A DNA stretch of 64,000 nt from Macrococcoides caseolyticum (lineage in GTDB: Bacteria; Bacillota; Bacilli; Staphylococcales; Staphylococcaceae): assembly GCF_021366795.1 (NCBI RefSeq), contig NZ_JAHCPS010000002.1:248001-312000 (forward strand), in the 5' to 3' direction. The position numbers and the translations under genes are program-made. Shown piece by piece: positions 9,641 to 18,707 of the stretch. The notes below the pieces were generated by a model that was given only the letters and a program-made list of their open reading frames with translations, had not been told where the DNA came from and ran no database searches. Within the stretch, counting starts at the first letter, position 1. Every line of letters starts with the position of its first letter.

Positions 9641-10138
9641 TTAAATTGATTTTAATGCTTCCACTGCTTTATCATAATCTGGATGGTTTGTACCTTCAGA
9701 AACGATTTCAGTGTAAACGACTTCGTTATTTTCGTTAAGTACGAAAACAGAACGTGCTAATAAGCGTAGTTCTTCCATTACAACACCATAATTAGTTCCA
9801 AACGATAAATCTTTATGGTCACTTAAAGTCACGACATTATCTAATCCGTTAGCAGCACACCATTTCTTTTGTGCAAATGGTAAATCTGCAGAAATTGTGA
9901 TAACAACAGCATTATCTACACTGCTTGCTTCTTCATTAAATTTGCGTGTTTGTTGTTCACACACACCTGTATCGATTGATGGAATTACTGAGATAAGTTT
10001 CTTTTTACCTTCAAAATCCGCTAATGTTTTAACATTTAAATCTGTATCTAATACTGAGAAATCAGGTGCACTAGTTCCTACTTTTACTTGCTCACCTAAT
10101 AATGTTACAGGATTATTTTTAAAAGTTACTTGAGTCAT
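9641..10138 (-). CDS. tpx: Thiol peroxidase (atypical 2-Cys peroxiredoxin)
   Basis: This 165-residue Tpx reduces hydrogen peroxide and organic peroxides using thioredoxin. The peroxidatic cysteine is in the typical [16 protein letters not shown] and the resolving cysteine is in KKWCAANG. The N-terminal [10 protein letters not shown] and the [13 protein letters not shown] segment match the family. The start follows AAGGAGG. A perfect inverted repeat immediately upstream (10151-10168) ends against this ribosome site and may control translation or transcription. Confidence 0.95.
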   Translation of the reverse strand: MTQVTFKNNPVTLLGEQVKVGTSAPDFSVLDTDLNVKTLADFEGKKKLISVIPSIDTGVCEQQTRKFNEEASSVDNAVVITISADLPFAQKKWCAANGLDNVVTLSDHKDLSFGTNYGVVMEELRLLARSVFVLNENNEVVYTEIVSEGTNHPDYDKAVEALKSI

Positions 10139-10150
10139 TTGTCTTCCTCC

Positions 10151-10168
10151 TTAAGTGTTGTCACTTAA
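10151..10168. promoter_or_regulatory. Inverted repeat abutting the tpx ribosome binding site
   Basis: TTAAGTG and CACTTAA are perfect 7-bp arms with a TTGT spacer. On the tpx strand the proximal arm runs directly into the GGAGG site. It could be a repressor operator or an RNA hairpin. It does not match the PerR box. Confidence 0.45.
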
Positions 10169-10209
10169 TAATTTACCATGAATAGCGAGAAAATTAAAAC
10201 TATATGACT

Positions 10210-10779
10210 TTAGTGTAACCCCTCATTCGCAATAAATTGACGTATATGTTCTGAACTTTCTTTCACAACATAAGTATCACTAAGCATATCATGTATACCT
10301 AACTTCTTCGGATTAAATAAAACGACAAAATATAATAAATTTAAAAAGAAATTATTAATATATCGACCAAACAGTTCACGCGTAAGTACCGTTAACATAG
10401 ATAATTTATCCTCATGAACACTTAATACTTTAAGTCCTAAAATCATTTTACCTAGTGTTGCTCTAAAGCAATAAGTCATAATAATAAAATATCCAAAATA
10501 AATGATGGCACTTAATATATTTTCTATCGAAAACAAACGTATACCAAAATAAAGATTCTCAAGTCCACCAATGCCTACAATCGGACCAATAATAATACCT
10601 TTAATACATGCTATAAGCATTAAATCAATCAAATATGCTAAGCATCTTGAACCAAATCCTGCACGTGTTAAAGTTAAAATATCATTTTCAATTTGACGTG
10701 TATGTGCTAGGTCGTTCTCGGTTCTTTCGACCCATTGTCCATCTGGTATTAATGTTTGATTTGTTTGATATGATGTCAA
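10210..10779 (-). CDS. RDD family membrane protein (YteJ-like)
   Basis: This 189-residue protein has the RDD domain start RAGFGSRCLAYLIDLMLI, with the Arg-Asp pattern before the first membrane helix. Further hydrophobic segments lie at about 85-105 and 155-170, and the second motif TLGKMILGLKVL is typical. Its function is unknown; some RDD proteins act in ion or osmolyte transport. The start is probably TTG at 10779, with AGGTGAG partly inside the end of sppA. This suggests translational coupling, and sppA-yteJ is also a pair in Bacillus. Confidence 0.85.
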   Translation of the reverse strand: MTSYQTNQTLIPDGQWVERTENDLAHTRQIENDILTLTRAGFGSRCLAYLIDLMLIACIKGIIIGPIVGIGGLENLYFGIRLFSIENILSAIIYFGYFIIMTYCFRATLGKMILGLKVLSVHEDKLSMLTVLTRELFGRYINNFFLNLLYFVVLFNPKKLGIHDMLSDTYVVKESSEHIRQFIANEGLH

Positions 10780-10789
10780 ATTTGCTCAC

Positions 10790-11800
10790 CTACTCTCCAT
10801 ATAAGTACATTGGTTCTAAACCTTGTCGTTTCGATAATATTTGCTGAACACGATCTACATCACTTTGACCCATAAATTGCTTTACGAAACTGTTCGCAGC
10901 AAAGAAATTTTTACCAAAGAAACTATCTCCTTCATTGAATTCAATGACTTGTGCATTTTTAGCTTTAATATCTTCTCTCATCGCTTTTAATGCATCCTTT
11001 TCTAAACCAATTTCATCAATTAAATTTAACTTTTTAGCTTGTAAACCTGAATAAATTCTACCATCAGCAATTTTTTTCACTTGAGCTTTGTCAATTTTAC
11101 GACCCTCACTAATCACTTTTACAAATGCATCGTAACTTTCATCTACAAAGCTTTGTAAAATTTGACGTTCTTCTTCATCCATTTCTTTCGTAGGGCTCAT
11201 TATATCTTTATGCGGACCACTCTTAATTGTATTAAATTTCACGCCATATTTATCTGCAAGCTCTTTATAATTCATTGATTGCATAATCACACCTAAAGAA
11301 CCCGTAATTGTCTCACGTGATGCATATATTTTATCAGCTGGTGCAGAGATATAATAGCCACCTGAAGCTGCCATATTCTTCATCGTAACATATACTTTTT
11401 TACCTGATTTTTTTATCGCTTCCACAGCTTTGTGAATTTCAGCGCTTTCATATACACCACCACCAGGTGAATTGACTACAAGCATTAAACCTTTTATTTG
11501 ATCATCTTCTTTAATTTGTTCTAATGCTTGTAAAGTTTGCTGGTGATTATACGCAGCTTCATCAAAAAGGCCCGGTACACCCGTATCCTGAATAACACCA
11601 TCTACTTCTACACGTGCAATTTGATGTGCTGCATCTGTACCTTCAATAACACTAGAACTTAACTCTTGCTCAGCAGATTTCGAAACATCTTCAATCGATT
11701 TAGAGAAATTACTTGTCATCGCACTCGTAAAAAAGCTCACCGAAGTTCCAAGAATAAATAATACTGCTGCTATAATTATTGCTATTACTCGTTTGCTCAT
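10790..11800 (-). CDS. sppA: Signal peptide peptidase SppA
   Basis: This 336-residue membrane-anchored serine protease of the S49 family has one N-terminal membrane helix (about 5-25). The serine/lysine dyad is Ser146 in NMAASGGYY and Lys198 in SGPHKDIMSP. The 52-residue separation matches the Bacillus short-form enzyme. VVNSPGGGVYES precedes the nucleophile. It cleaves leftover signal peptides in the membrane and in Bacillus also helps resist some lantibiotics. The ATG follows GGAGGAG. It is first in a two-gene unit with the RDD protein. Confidence 0.95.
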   Translation of the reverse strand: MSKRVIAIIIAAVLFILGTSVSFFTSAMTSNFSKSIEDVSKSAEQELSSSVIEGTDAAHQIARVEVDGVIQDTGVPGLFDEAAYNHQQTLQALEQIKEDDQIKGLMLVVNSPGGGVYESAEIHKAVEAIKKSGKKVYVTMKNMAASGGYYISAPADKIYASRETITGSLGVIMQSMNYKELADKYGVKFNTIKSGPHKDIMSPTKEMDEEERQILQSFVDESYDAFVKVISEGRKIDKAQVKKIADGRIYSGLQAKKLNLIDEIGLEKDALKAMREDIKAKNAQVIEFNEGDSFFGKNFFAANSFVKQFMGQSDVDRVQQILSKRQGLEPMYLYGE

Positions 11801-11909
11801 TATTTCTCCTCCATATTACAATTTGTTTACATATATATCTTATCAAAATAAACTAGGCATACAAAGAACATGTCAGGATATTTAAGGAAATTTTAAGGTA
11901 AAGAAAAAA

Positions 11910-11929
11910 GAACACCTTTATAGGTATTC
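11910..11929 (-). terminator. Terminator overlapping the stop codon of the TSUP gene
   Basis: On the minus strand GAATACCT pairs with AGGTGTTC, with one G-T pair, around an ATAA loop followed by six T. The loop contains the TAA stop codon of the upstream gene, so gene end and terminator are merged. Confidence 0.7.
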
Positions 11930-12682
11930 CTTAAAATAGTCATAAATATTTTTTCCAATTAGTAATACTGTCACACAAATAAATAATACTTTAACATATG
12001 ATACGCCTTTTCGTATTGCAAACTGGCTTCCGGCATAACTGCCTACAATCATCGCCACACCCATACTTAATCCATAGGTAAAATTAACCTGACCGAATAC
12101 AATGAATAACAGCAGTGCACCTAAGTTACTTGCAAAATTCAATACTTTTGCATTACCGGCAGCCTTTAGAAAGTCAAAACCTATCATCAGAAAGACGAAT
12201 AACAGAAAACTTCCTGTACCGCCACCTAAAAAACCGTCGTAGAAACCGATAAGACCGATAACGGCAATAAATAATATCAGCTTTTTTATCGGTAATTTTT
12301 TGTACGTTGAAATCTCTCCCCAATTTTTCTTAAATAATGTATAGATTAATACTAAAGATAACATAATGATTGCTAATGGCTTAAGATATTCAGGTGGCAG
12401 TTTAGTAGCAACTAACGCGCCTCCAATCGACATTAGAAATGAAATCGGGAAAAGTTTTGCTACAAATTTAATATCTACCTTTCGTGAGCGAATAAATGAG
12501 ATTGCTGATGTAAATGATCCAAATGAAGATGCGAGTTTATTTGTACCTAAGGCCATTGATGGTGGCATGCCTGTTGCAAGTAATGCTGGGATGCTTATTA
12601 ATCCGCCACCACCAACAACTGAATCGATAAATGCTGCTAAAAATCCAAACATAAGTAAAATCAATAATATTTGAATATCCAA
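11918..12682 (-). CDS. TSUP family (TauE/SafE) sulfite/organosulfur exporter-like membrane protein
   Basis: This polytopic protein of about 254 residues has roughly eight hydrophobic segments. The duplicated TSUP motifs are visible: FIDSVVGGGGLISIPALL near the N-terminus and YDGFLGGGTGSFLLF in the middle. I favour the TTG at 12682 as start because AAAGGGG lies 8 nt upstream; the GTG at 12691 sits directly on that site. Relatives move sulfite, sulfoacetate or taurine-derived compounds across the membrane. The substrate here is unknown. It is divergent from a TrmB-like regulator with a palindromic operator between them, so local control is likely. Confidence 0.87.
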   Translation of the reverse strand: MDIQILLILLMFGFLAAFIDSVVGGGGLISIPALLATGMPPSMALGTNKLASSFGSFTSAISFIRSRKVDIKFVAKLFPISFLMSIGGALVATKLPPEYLKPLAIIMLSLVLIYTLFKKNWGEISTYKKLPIKKLILFIAVIGLIGFYDGFLGGGTGSFLLFVFLMIGFDFLKAAGNAKVLNFASNLGALLLFIVFGQVNFTYGLSMGVAMIVGSYAGSQFAIRKGVSYVKVLFICVTVLLIGKNIYDYFKEYL

Positions 12683-12683
12683 G

Positions 12684-12712
12684 TTGAACACCCCTTTAGT
12701 TACTACTATAAT
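12684..12712 (+). promoter_or_regulatory. Promoter of the TrmB-like regulator gene
   Basis: TTGAAC at 12684-12689, a 17-bp spacer and a perfect TATAAT at 12707-12712. The -10 lies inside the palindrome at 12698-12719, a layout that would give autorepression. Confidence 0.65.
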
Positions 12713-12719
12713 AGTAACT
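12698..12719. promoter_or_regulatory. Palindromic operator between divergent TSUP and TrmB-like genes
   Basis: AGTTACTA and TAGTAACT are perfect 8-bp arms separated by CTATAA. It covers the -10 of the regulator promoter. It also touches a possible -10 of the opposite promoter (TATAGT at 12717-12722, with TTTACG 17 bp away at 12740-12745, both read on the minus strand). It is the natural binding site for the adjacent regulator. Confidence 0.6.
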
Positions 12720-12756
12720 ATAATTTATATTTTATTATTCGTAAAGAGGTGTTTTA

Positions 12757-13539
12757 TTGGAAACAGAAATTATCCAGCAACTAATGCATTTAGGGCTGAG
12801 TAGCTATGAAGCGAAATGCTATTTGGCATGTATTAAATTAGGAAAGACAACAGGTTATCAAATCAGCAAGTTATCTACAGTACCACGAGCGCGCATTTAT
12901 GACACACTTGATAAATTAATAGAAAAACAAATCGTATCGAAAATAGACGTAGCAGACCAAGTCTATTATGTTGCGCTTCCATATCAAACATTTATTGCGC
13001 GTAAACGGCAAGAATATGACACAACGATGAATAACCTACAAACGAATTTAAACACTATTGACACTGTTACGCCTAAGGATATAGTGATCAAGACCTATCA
13101 AAATAAAAAAGATATACTGTCGAAGATAAATGATATCATTAGCAATGCAAAACATACACTTTATGTATCACTTTGGCCTGGAACGCTAGAGAATGTCAAA
13201 ACGATGCTTAACGAAAACGATATTTCGATTAAAGGCATTGTATTTGATAATCAACATGGCTTAAAAAATGAAGCGCATCAAATATATATTCATAGACATA
13301 CGCGTTATACGCATTCTATTACTGATAAGCGATGGTTTATTATCATCAATGACCAAAGTGAAATGATTTATGGCAGTGACTTGGCTATACATTCACAAGC
13401 ATATTATTCTATTGATCCTCAACAAATTTATTTAATGCAAAACTTCATATGGCATGACATATTGGTCAATCAACTCGTTGATGTGAATCCCGATGCTGAT
13501 GAATGGATAGATATTAAAAGGGAACAATTTTTTAAATAA
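12757..13539 (+). CDS. TrmB-like winged-helix transcriptional regulator
   Basis: This 260-residue protein has an N-terminal TrmB winged helix: LGLSSYEAKCYLACIKLG then VPRARIYDTLDKLIEKQIVSK, about residues 12-60. A coiled-coil linker follows at about 85-108, then a C-terminal PLD-like sensor domain (about 110-255). The start is TTG at 12757, preceded by AAAGAGGTG. TrmB relatives are best known in archaea as sugar-sensing regulators and occur in Firmicutes with few studied members. The divergent TSUP exporter and the shared palindrome make that gene its probable target. The ligand is unknown. Confidence 0.8.
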   Translation: METEIIQQLMHLGLSSYEAKCYLACIKLGKTTGYQISKLSTVPRARIYDTLDKLIEKQIVSKIDVADQVYYVALPYQTFIARKRQEYDTTMNNLQTNLNTIDTVTPKDIVIKTYQNKKDILSKINDIISNAKHTLYVSLWPGTLENVKTMLNENDISIKGIVFDNQHGLKNEAHQIYIHRHTRYTHSITDKRWFIIINDQSEMIYGSDLAIHSQAYYSIDPQQIYLMQNFIWHDILVNQLVDVNPDADEWIDIKREQFFK

Positions 13540-13541
13540 AA

Positions 13542-13576
13542 ATAGAGCTGGCGATTTTTTTATCGCTAGCTCTATC
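13542..13576. terminator. Hairpin downstream of the TrmB-like gene
   Basis: A 14-bp stem (ATAGAGCTGGCGAT / ATCGCTAGCTCTAT, one mismatch) has a T-only loop. There is no clear T run after the stem, so its efficiency as a terminator is uncertain. Confidence 0.5.
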
Positions 13577-13646
13577 CGATTTATAGTGATTTCATGAATT
13601 CATGCTAACGATATTTTTTATTTGTCGCTAACATAACAATCATCCA

Positions 13647-14453
13647 TCAATCTCCAAACGCTTCTCCATTATCTATTCGGAATTGTTTGCGTAATAAGTC
13701 AGGATTATTCGTAAATGCTCCGTCGATACCTGCATTGATGAGTTGTTCCATATCAAATTCATTATTCAGCGTATATGGAAATACCAGAAATCCAAGTGTA
13801 TGCATGCGTAAAATAAGCTCTGCATCCAGGTCTTTATAGTTCGGTCCTACCGCATACACGAAAGACTGAATCTTCAGTAAATCTGCATCGCTCATGTTTC
13901 TCAGCATACCTTTTTTACATAACAACAGCAAGGGGATACCCGTCTTGAGCTGACTCATCTTGATTAAGCTTTCCAGACTAAACGACTGAATAACTGTTTG
14001 ATAGTTCTTCATACGTTCTTCAGACAATAATCCAAATTCATCAAGAATCTTCGTCAGCTTTTCTTCCATTCCCGGATAGATATCTGGCGCTTTTGTTTCT
14101 ATATAGTAATTTGCATGACCGTAACGTTCGAATACTTCTTTAAGCGTCGGTACAGTTTGCTCCTCGTAATAGTCTTGAGCAAGTTCTGGAAATTTTTCAT
14201 TAAACCACTTACCGATATGAATTTGTTTAATCTCTTCCAGCGTCATTTCTTTGATTACGCCCTCTGATAAACCCGTGCGTTCTATCGTTTCATCATGCAT
14301 GACAATAATTTCACCATCCAAGGTCATTTGGACATCCAGTTCAATATAATCAGCGCGCATATCAAAATGACTTAAATCATAGGATGCAAAGCTATGTTCT
14401 GGTGCATATGCACTTGCTCCACGGTGTGCAATCACCACATTTCTAGTTAACAT
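13647..14453 (-). CDS. Glycerophosphodiester phosphodiesterase, cytoplasmic form
   Basis: This 268-residue GDPD (TIM-barrel) enzyme shows the catalytic and metal motifs HRGASAYAPEHS at the N-terminus, IELDVQMTLDGEIIVMHD and YIETKAPD. It hydrolyses glycerophosphodiesters, freed from lipid or teichoic acid turnover, to glycerol-3-phosphate and an alcohol. No signal peptide is present, unlike the two paralogues at 20-22 kb. It starts at an ATG 12 bp upstream of the thiI stop, behind AAGGGGGCG. A substrate preference cannot be read from sequence. Confidence 0.88.
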   Translation of the reverse strand: MLTRNVVIAHRGASAYAPEHSFASYDLSHFDMRADYIELDVQMTLDGEIIVMHDETIERTGLSEGVIKEMTLEEIKQIHIGKWFNEKFPELAQDYYEEQTVPTLKEVFERYGHANYYIETKAPDIYPGMEEKLTKILDEFGLLSEERMKNYQTVIQSFSLESLIKMSQLKTGIPLLLLCKKGMLRNMSDADLLKIQSFVYAVGPNYKDLDAELILRMHTLGFLVFPYTLNNEFDMEQLINAGIDGAFTNNPDLLRKQFRIDNGEAFGD

Positions 14454-14465
14454 TCTAACGCCCCC

Positions 14466-15677
14466 TTATAAAAGGTCTGAGAAATCTGTTTCGCTTTTTT
14501 TATTATTTTTTGACAGTGTTAATGTTTCAATCCCTTCGATCGCTTCTGTAATCATTGCATCAAAGTCCACTTTCTCTTCAAAGCTTTCAACCTTATCAAG
14601 TCTAGGATTTGTCTTAGGATTCTTAGGGGTAAAAATTGTACAACAATCTTCAAATGGTAAGATTGACGTTTCATATGTACCAATTTCTTTCGCTTTAATC
14701 ACAATTTCTTCTTTATCATACGTTAATAAAGGTCTTAATATCGGTAGATTTGTTACTGCATTTATAGCATACATACTCCCAAGGGTTTGTGAGGCAACTT
14801 GTCCTAAATTCTCACCATTAACAAGTGCTTTCGCATCAATTTGTCGCGCAAAACGGTCTGCAATACGCATCATCATACGTCGAGTCGATGTCATGGTTAA
14901 GTTCTCTGGCAATGTTTTGTGAATCATTTTTTGAATCGCAGTAAATGGCACGATATGCAGTTTAATCTCTCCTGCTGTTTCTGCCATAATTTGTGTTAAA
15001 TCGATAACTTTCTGTTTCGCTGCTTCACTTGTAAATGGTGGGGAATGAAAATGAATGGCTTCTATTGTCACACCACGACGCATTACTTCAATCCCTGCAA
15101 CAGGTGAGTCAATACCTCCTGAAAGCATGAGAAGCGTTTTACCACCAGTTCCAACAGGTAGACCGCCGGCACCCTTAATCACACGTGAGTATAAGTATGC
15201 TGCATCACGTCTTATTTCAACTAATAATTTGTAATCTGGATTTTTCACTTGCACATTTAAGTGTTCAATATTTGATAATATTTCTTTTCCTAAAATTTGC
15301 TGTAAATCAAATGTTTCATACTCAAAACTTTTATCTGAACGTTTCGCATCAACTTTGAATGTCTTGCCAGGTTCATCAATATCTTTCGCCAGAACTACTG
15401 CTGCTTGTTTTATCGCTTCAATCTCTTTTTCCACTTTCACAACAGGACTGACAGAATGCACACCAAATACTTTTGAAATGCGACGCATAATTTCCTCTAC
15501 ATCAGCCTCTTCTGTCACTTCAACATACATTCTATCGCGATTTGCTAATACTTTATAACCTTCTAATGGGATTAATGCGTACTTTATATTACTTTTTAAC
15601 TGATTGACGAACGTATTACGATTACCTGTTTTTAATGTCAGTTCCCCATATCTTACTAAAATGTGATCAAATTTCAT
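14466..15677 (-). CDS. thiI: tRNA 4-thiouridine synthase / thiamin sulfur-transfer enzyme ThiI (short form)
   Basis: This 403-residue protein has an N-terminal ferredoxin-like plus THUMP region (about 1-165) and a PP-loop ATP pyrophosphatase domain with [11 protein letters not shown] near residue 185. It ends without the rhodanese domain found in E. coli ThiI, as is usual in Firmicutes, where a dedicated cysteine desulfurase supplies sulfur. It modifies U8 of tRNA. It overlaps the upstream desulfurase gene by 4 bp (ATGA), which indicates translational coupling and the partnership. Confidence 0.95.
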   Translation of the reverse strand: MKFDHILVRYGELTLKTGNRNTFVNQLKSNIKYALIPLEGYKVLANRDRMYVEVTEEADVEEIMRRISKVFGVHSVSPVVKVEKEIEAIKQAAVVLAKDIDEPGKTFKVDAKRSDKSFEYETFDLQQILGKEILSNIEHLNVQVKNPDYKLLVEIRRDAAYLYSRVIKGAGGLPVGTGGKTLLMLSGGIDSPVAGIEVMRRGVTIEAIHFHSPPFTSEAAKQKVIDLTQIMAETAGEIKLHIVPFTAIQKMIHKTLPENLTMTSTRRMMMRIADRFARQIDAKALVNGENLGQVASQTLGSMYAINAVTNLPILRPLLTYDKEEIVIKAKEIGTYETSILPFEDCCTIFTPKNPKTNPRLDKVESFEEKVDFDAMITEAIEGIETLTLSKNNKKSETDFSDLL

Positions 15678-16813
15678 CGGATTAATAACTCCTTCATTTC
15701 TTCATATATTTCTTTAAATGCTAAGATAAACGCATCAATATCATTTTGCGTTGTATATTTATCAAACGAGATACGTACACTTCCCGTAATGGCATTGTCT
15801 GGCACATGTAAAGCTGTAAGTGTCTCATTTAGCTTTGCTCTCTTCGAAGAACATGCACTCGTTGTAGATATCATAATACCACGTTTTGAGAAACTGTTGA
15901 CAATAACTTCACCTTTAACACCAGTGAATGCGATATTAACAATATGTGGTGCACCCTGTTTAACCGAATTCACCCGAATACCAGGATACGTCCCAACAAA
16001 TGATTCGAGTGTTGTTTTATACGCTGATAAACGCTTTACTAATGCCTCTTGTTCGACTAATGCAATACGCATTGCTCTTGCAAGAGAGACGTCATTTGCT
16101 ACATTAACTGTCCCGCTTCTAAAGCCGTATTCCTGACCTCCACCAAATAATGTATGTGTCACTGTAACCAGTTGGTCAAAGACGAGTATGCCTTGACCTT
16201 TTAAACCATTAAATTTATGGCCACTTAATACAAAACTATCCATTAAGCTTGCATCTATCGGTAATTTACCAAACGATTGAACGCAATCGACATGAAAATG
16301 AATTTTAGGATAATCTTGTATTAAATCATGAATCGCTTTAATAGGTAAAATCGCACCCATTACATTGTTAACATGCATTAAACAAATCATGACTACATCT
16401 TGTGTCAACAATGACTTGAAATGTTCTAAGTCCAATGTTGCATCTTCATTAAATCTTACATACTGTATTGTAAATCCTTCATCCTCTAATGCTCTTACGG
16501 TTTCAAGAACAGAAGGATGCTCTAACTTCGATGTAATAATCGTTTGTCCAAATTGTTTTTTACTTCTTGCCATACCAGTAATCACCAAGTTGTTAGATTC
16601 TGTCGCACCACTTGTAAAAATGACAGACTGATGCTTTAAGCCTAATAATTGCTTGATTTGTTCGCGGGCAGATTCTAATAATTTACTGGCTTCAAGTCCT
16701 TTGGCATGAGGACTATTCGGATTAAAGAAATATGTTGAATTAACAGTGTTAAACGTTTTTAAAACTTCTGGATCTGGCATTGTTGTTGCACAATTATCTA
16801 AATAGTTCATCAT
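15674..16813 (-). CDS. Cysteine desulfurase, NifS/IscS-like (NifZ type), partner of ThiI
   Basis: This 379-residue PLP enzyme has the fold-type I desulfurase landmarks: [11 protein letters not shown] at the N-terminus, [21 protein letters not shown], the PLP lysine in [10 protein letters not shown] and the active cysteine in [13 protein letters not shown]. It takes sulfur from cysteine and hands it to ThiI for 4-thiouridine. ATGATG follows GAGGTGAA; either Met is possible. The overlap with thiI and the gene order are the same as in Bacillus and S. aureus. Confidence 0.92.
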   Translation of the reverse strand: MMNYLDNCATTMPDPEVLKTFNTVNSTYFFNPNSPHAKGLEASKLLESAREQIKQLLGLKHQSVIFTSGATESNNLVITGMARSKKQFGQTIITSKLEHPSVLETVRALEDEGFTIQYVRFNEDATLDLEHFKSLLTQDVVMICLMHVNNVMGAILPIKAIHDLIQDYPKIHFHVDCVQSFGKLPIDASLMDSFVLSGHKFNGLKGQGILVFDQLVTVTHTLFGGGQEYGFRSGTVNVANDVSLARAMRIALVEQEALVKRLSAYKTTLESFVGTYPGIRVNSVKQGAPHIVNIAFTGVKGEVIVNSFSKRGIMISTTSACSSKRAKLNETLTALHVPDNAITGSVRISFDKYTTQNDIDAFILAFKEIYEEMKELLIR

Positions 16814-16828
16814 TTCACCTCAATGAAT

Positions 16829-16856
16829 AAAAGACTTGAACGGATTCAAGTCTTTT
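16829..16856. terminator. Terminator downstream of ezrA
   Basis: A perfect 12-bp stem AAAAGACTTGAA / TTCAAGTCTTTT with a CGGA loop lies between the ezrA stop and the desulfurase start. Confidence 0.75.
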
Positions 16857-16869
16857 AAGCTTATTAATT

Positions 16870-18567
16870 CTAATGTCTTTGATTCATTATACTCGCTTCA
16901 ATCTTTTCAGTAACACCTGGTTCAACTCGCTCTATTGCTGCTTCAGCAATCTCAACAGCACGTTTATACCTATTATTACTGAATAGACGTTCCGCTTCAT
17001 TTAAATCTTTATTAACATCCGGTCTTTCCTTACGGTAACGGTTACCATATTGAATGAGTTTCTCTGCGTATCTAGCATTTTCTAATACATCGATTGCTTC
17101 TGCTTCAAACGTATTCATTGTAAGTAATACTTTATTTACTTTATCTCGCACTTGTGTGACATTCATCGGACGCTTATTAAAGAGCTGATGAACTTCTCTT
17201 GTTTCAATATCAATTTCATTTTTCATAATAATGAAACGCTCTGGCACACTAGATAAGTTTGAAGCAAGTAATCGACGATAAATTTCTTCTTTTTTCGCCT
17301 GGATTTTTAAGATATTTTTTTGCGCCTCTTGTTCATCTTCTCGTAAATTCGTTAAGTTTTGCTGAATCTTATCCTGGTTTTCATTAATCACTTTTACGTG
17401 GTCATCAATATACTTTAAGTTGTCTGCTACTTCAGTATATCGGACACTTGATTTAGCTGTTTCAGTCAATATTTCATCATATACTGTAACTAAACTTTGT
17501 ATTTCATTATCGTATTGACGTACTTTTTGAACATCTTCTTCATTAATATAGTATGTTGCTTTCACATATTCAATTTCAGTACGAAGTGTGTAGTTCATAT
17601 CTTTTGCATGGAATAACTCATCTGTAATCATTTCTTTTGTTGTTTCTACTTTATTTTTGGCTTTGACTTCATATTCAATGAGTTCAAGCATTTCATCAAG
17701 GTCATCATTAATCTCGTTGATAATCGTTTCAGCTTCATCTAACTGCAGTCTTGCAATCAAGGGTTCAACTAAGTTTAATTTACCTTTTAACGTTTGTAAG
17801 TGACTATCCACTTTAACATGTTCAAGATTATAGCCTTCAATCTTTAAATCACGGCAGCCAAATCGAATATCCTGAAATTGACCCGGTAATTCCTTTTGTA
17901 CATCTCGAATAAGTAATGGGATATCCTCCATATCTTCCTTTAGACGGGTCATTTCCTGATGTAAAATTGAAATATGTTCATGCGCATCGTCATAGTTACC
18001 TTGTGCAATGAACCCTTCAAATGATTCAATCTTTGGTGCGTAAGTTTCTATTTGTTGTTCTAAAGGATCAGCAGCTTCACCAAATTGGTGTCGATTCGCT
18101 AATACATCACGTTTTGCTTCTCTGTATATAATTTTACATTCATCATATTTGTTATCGTCTTCTTTAGTAGACTTGATATATTCATTAATATCTTCTGTGA
18201 AATGTTTGTACTTCTTTTCAATCTGATCTAATAAATGATTGCTTTCTGCAACTTTTTCTTCACTTGCTTTAAATTTGAATTTATCTAAAGCTTCATCTGC
18301 ATCATTAATCGTCAGTTCACAGGCTTTAATATCTTCATTTAATACAGTTTGCCATTCTTTTTTCCACTTTTCAAAACGATTATTCGCTTGACCTTTTAAG
18401 TTTAAAGTCTTAACCTTTACCAATTCATCCTGGAATGGCAAGTTCTTAATTTCATTTTTTCGTGCTTCAACCTGTTCTACATTCACTCTTTTCTGATTTC
18501 TCAAAAGAAATAGAACACCGATAATAATTAGTAATAATACGATGATTCCAACGATGGCATATATCAT
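16870..18567 (-). CDS. ezrA: Septation ring formation regulator EzrA
   Basis: This 565-residue protein has one N-terminal transmembrane helix (about 2-22, outside-in orientation) followed by a long cytoplasmic chain of spectrin-like coiled-coil repeats rich in Glu, Lys and Leu. It ends with the conserved segment around YGNRYRKERPDVNKDLNEAE. EzrA binds FtsZ and division proteins and shapes the Z ring in Firmicutes. Length and layout are normal. AAGGAATG precedes the ATG. It is divergent from the fRMsr gene. Confidence 0.95.
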   Translation of the reverse strand: MIYAIVGIIVLLLIIIGVLFLLRNQKRVNVEQVEARKNEIKNLPFQDELVKVKTLNLKGQANNRFEKWKKEWQTVLNEDIKACELTINDADEALDKFKFKASEEKVAESNHLLDQIEKKYKHFTEDINEYIKSTKEDDNKYDECKIIYREAKRDVLANRHQFGEAADPLEQQIETYAPKIESFEGFIAQGNYDDAHEHISILHQEMTRLKEDMEDIPLLIRDVQKELPGQFQDIRFGCRDLKIEGYNLEHVKVDSHLQTLKGKLNLVEPLIARLQLDEAETIINEINDDLDEMLELIEYEVKAKNKVETTKEMITDELFHAKDMNYTLRTEIEYVKATYYINEEDVQKVRQYDNEIQSLVTVYDEILTETAKSSVRYTEVADNLKYIDDHVKVINENQDKIQQNLTNLREDEQEAQKNILKIQAKKEEIYRRLLASNLSSVPERFIIMKNEIDIETREVHQLFNKRPMNVTQVRDKVNKVLLTMNTFEAEAIDVLENARYAEKLIQYGNRYRKERPDVNKDLNEAERLFSNNRYKRAVEIAEAAIERVEPGVTEKIEASIMNQRH

Positions 18568-18668
18568 AAATTTTCATTCCTTCCAAAGTACTCTTTCCTA
18601 TTATAACTTAAATTATGTTTTACAAAAACATTTAATTGTGAAATGGTCATAATTTCGTTAAACTTATG

Positions 18669-18682
18669 ATTACTATAGTAAT
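18669..18682. promoter_or_regulatory. 14-bp palindrome upstream of the fRMsr gene
   Basis: ATTACTATAGTAAT is a perfect palindrome 26 bp upstream of the fRMsr start and about 100 bp upstream of ezrA. It is similar in sequence to the arms of the palindrome at 12698-12719. Redox regulators of the MarR/DUF24 group use TTACTA...TAGTAA-like sites, so a redox operator is possible but unproven. Confidence 0.4.
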
Positions 18683-18707
18683 TTATTATAACAAAAGGAG
18701 TGACAAT

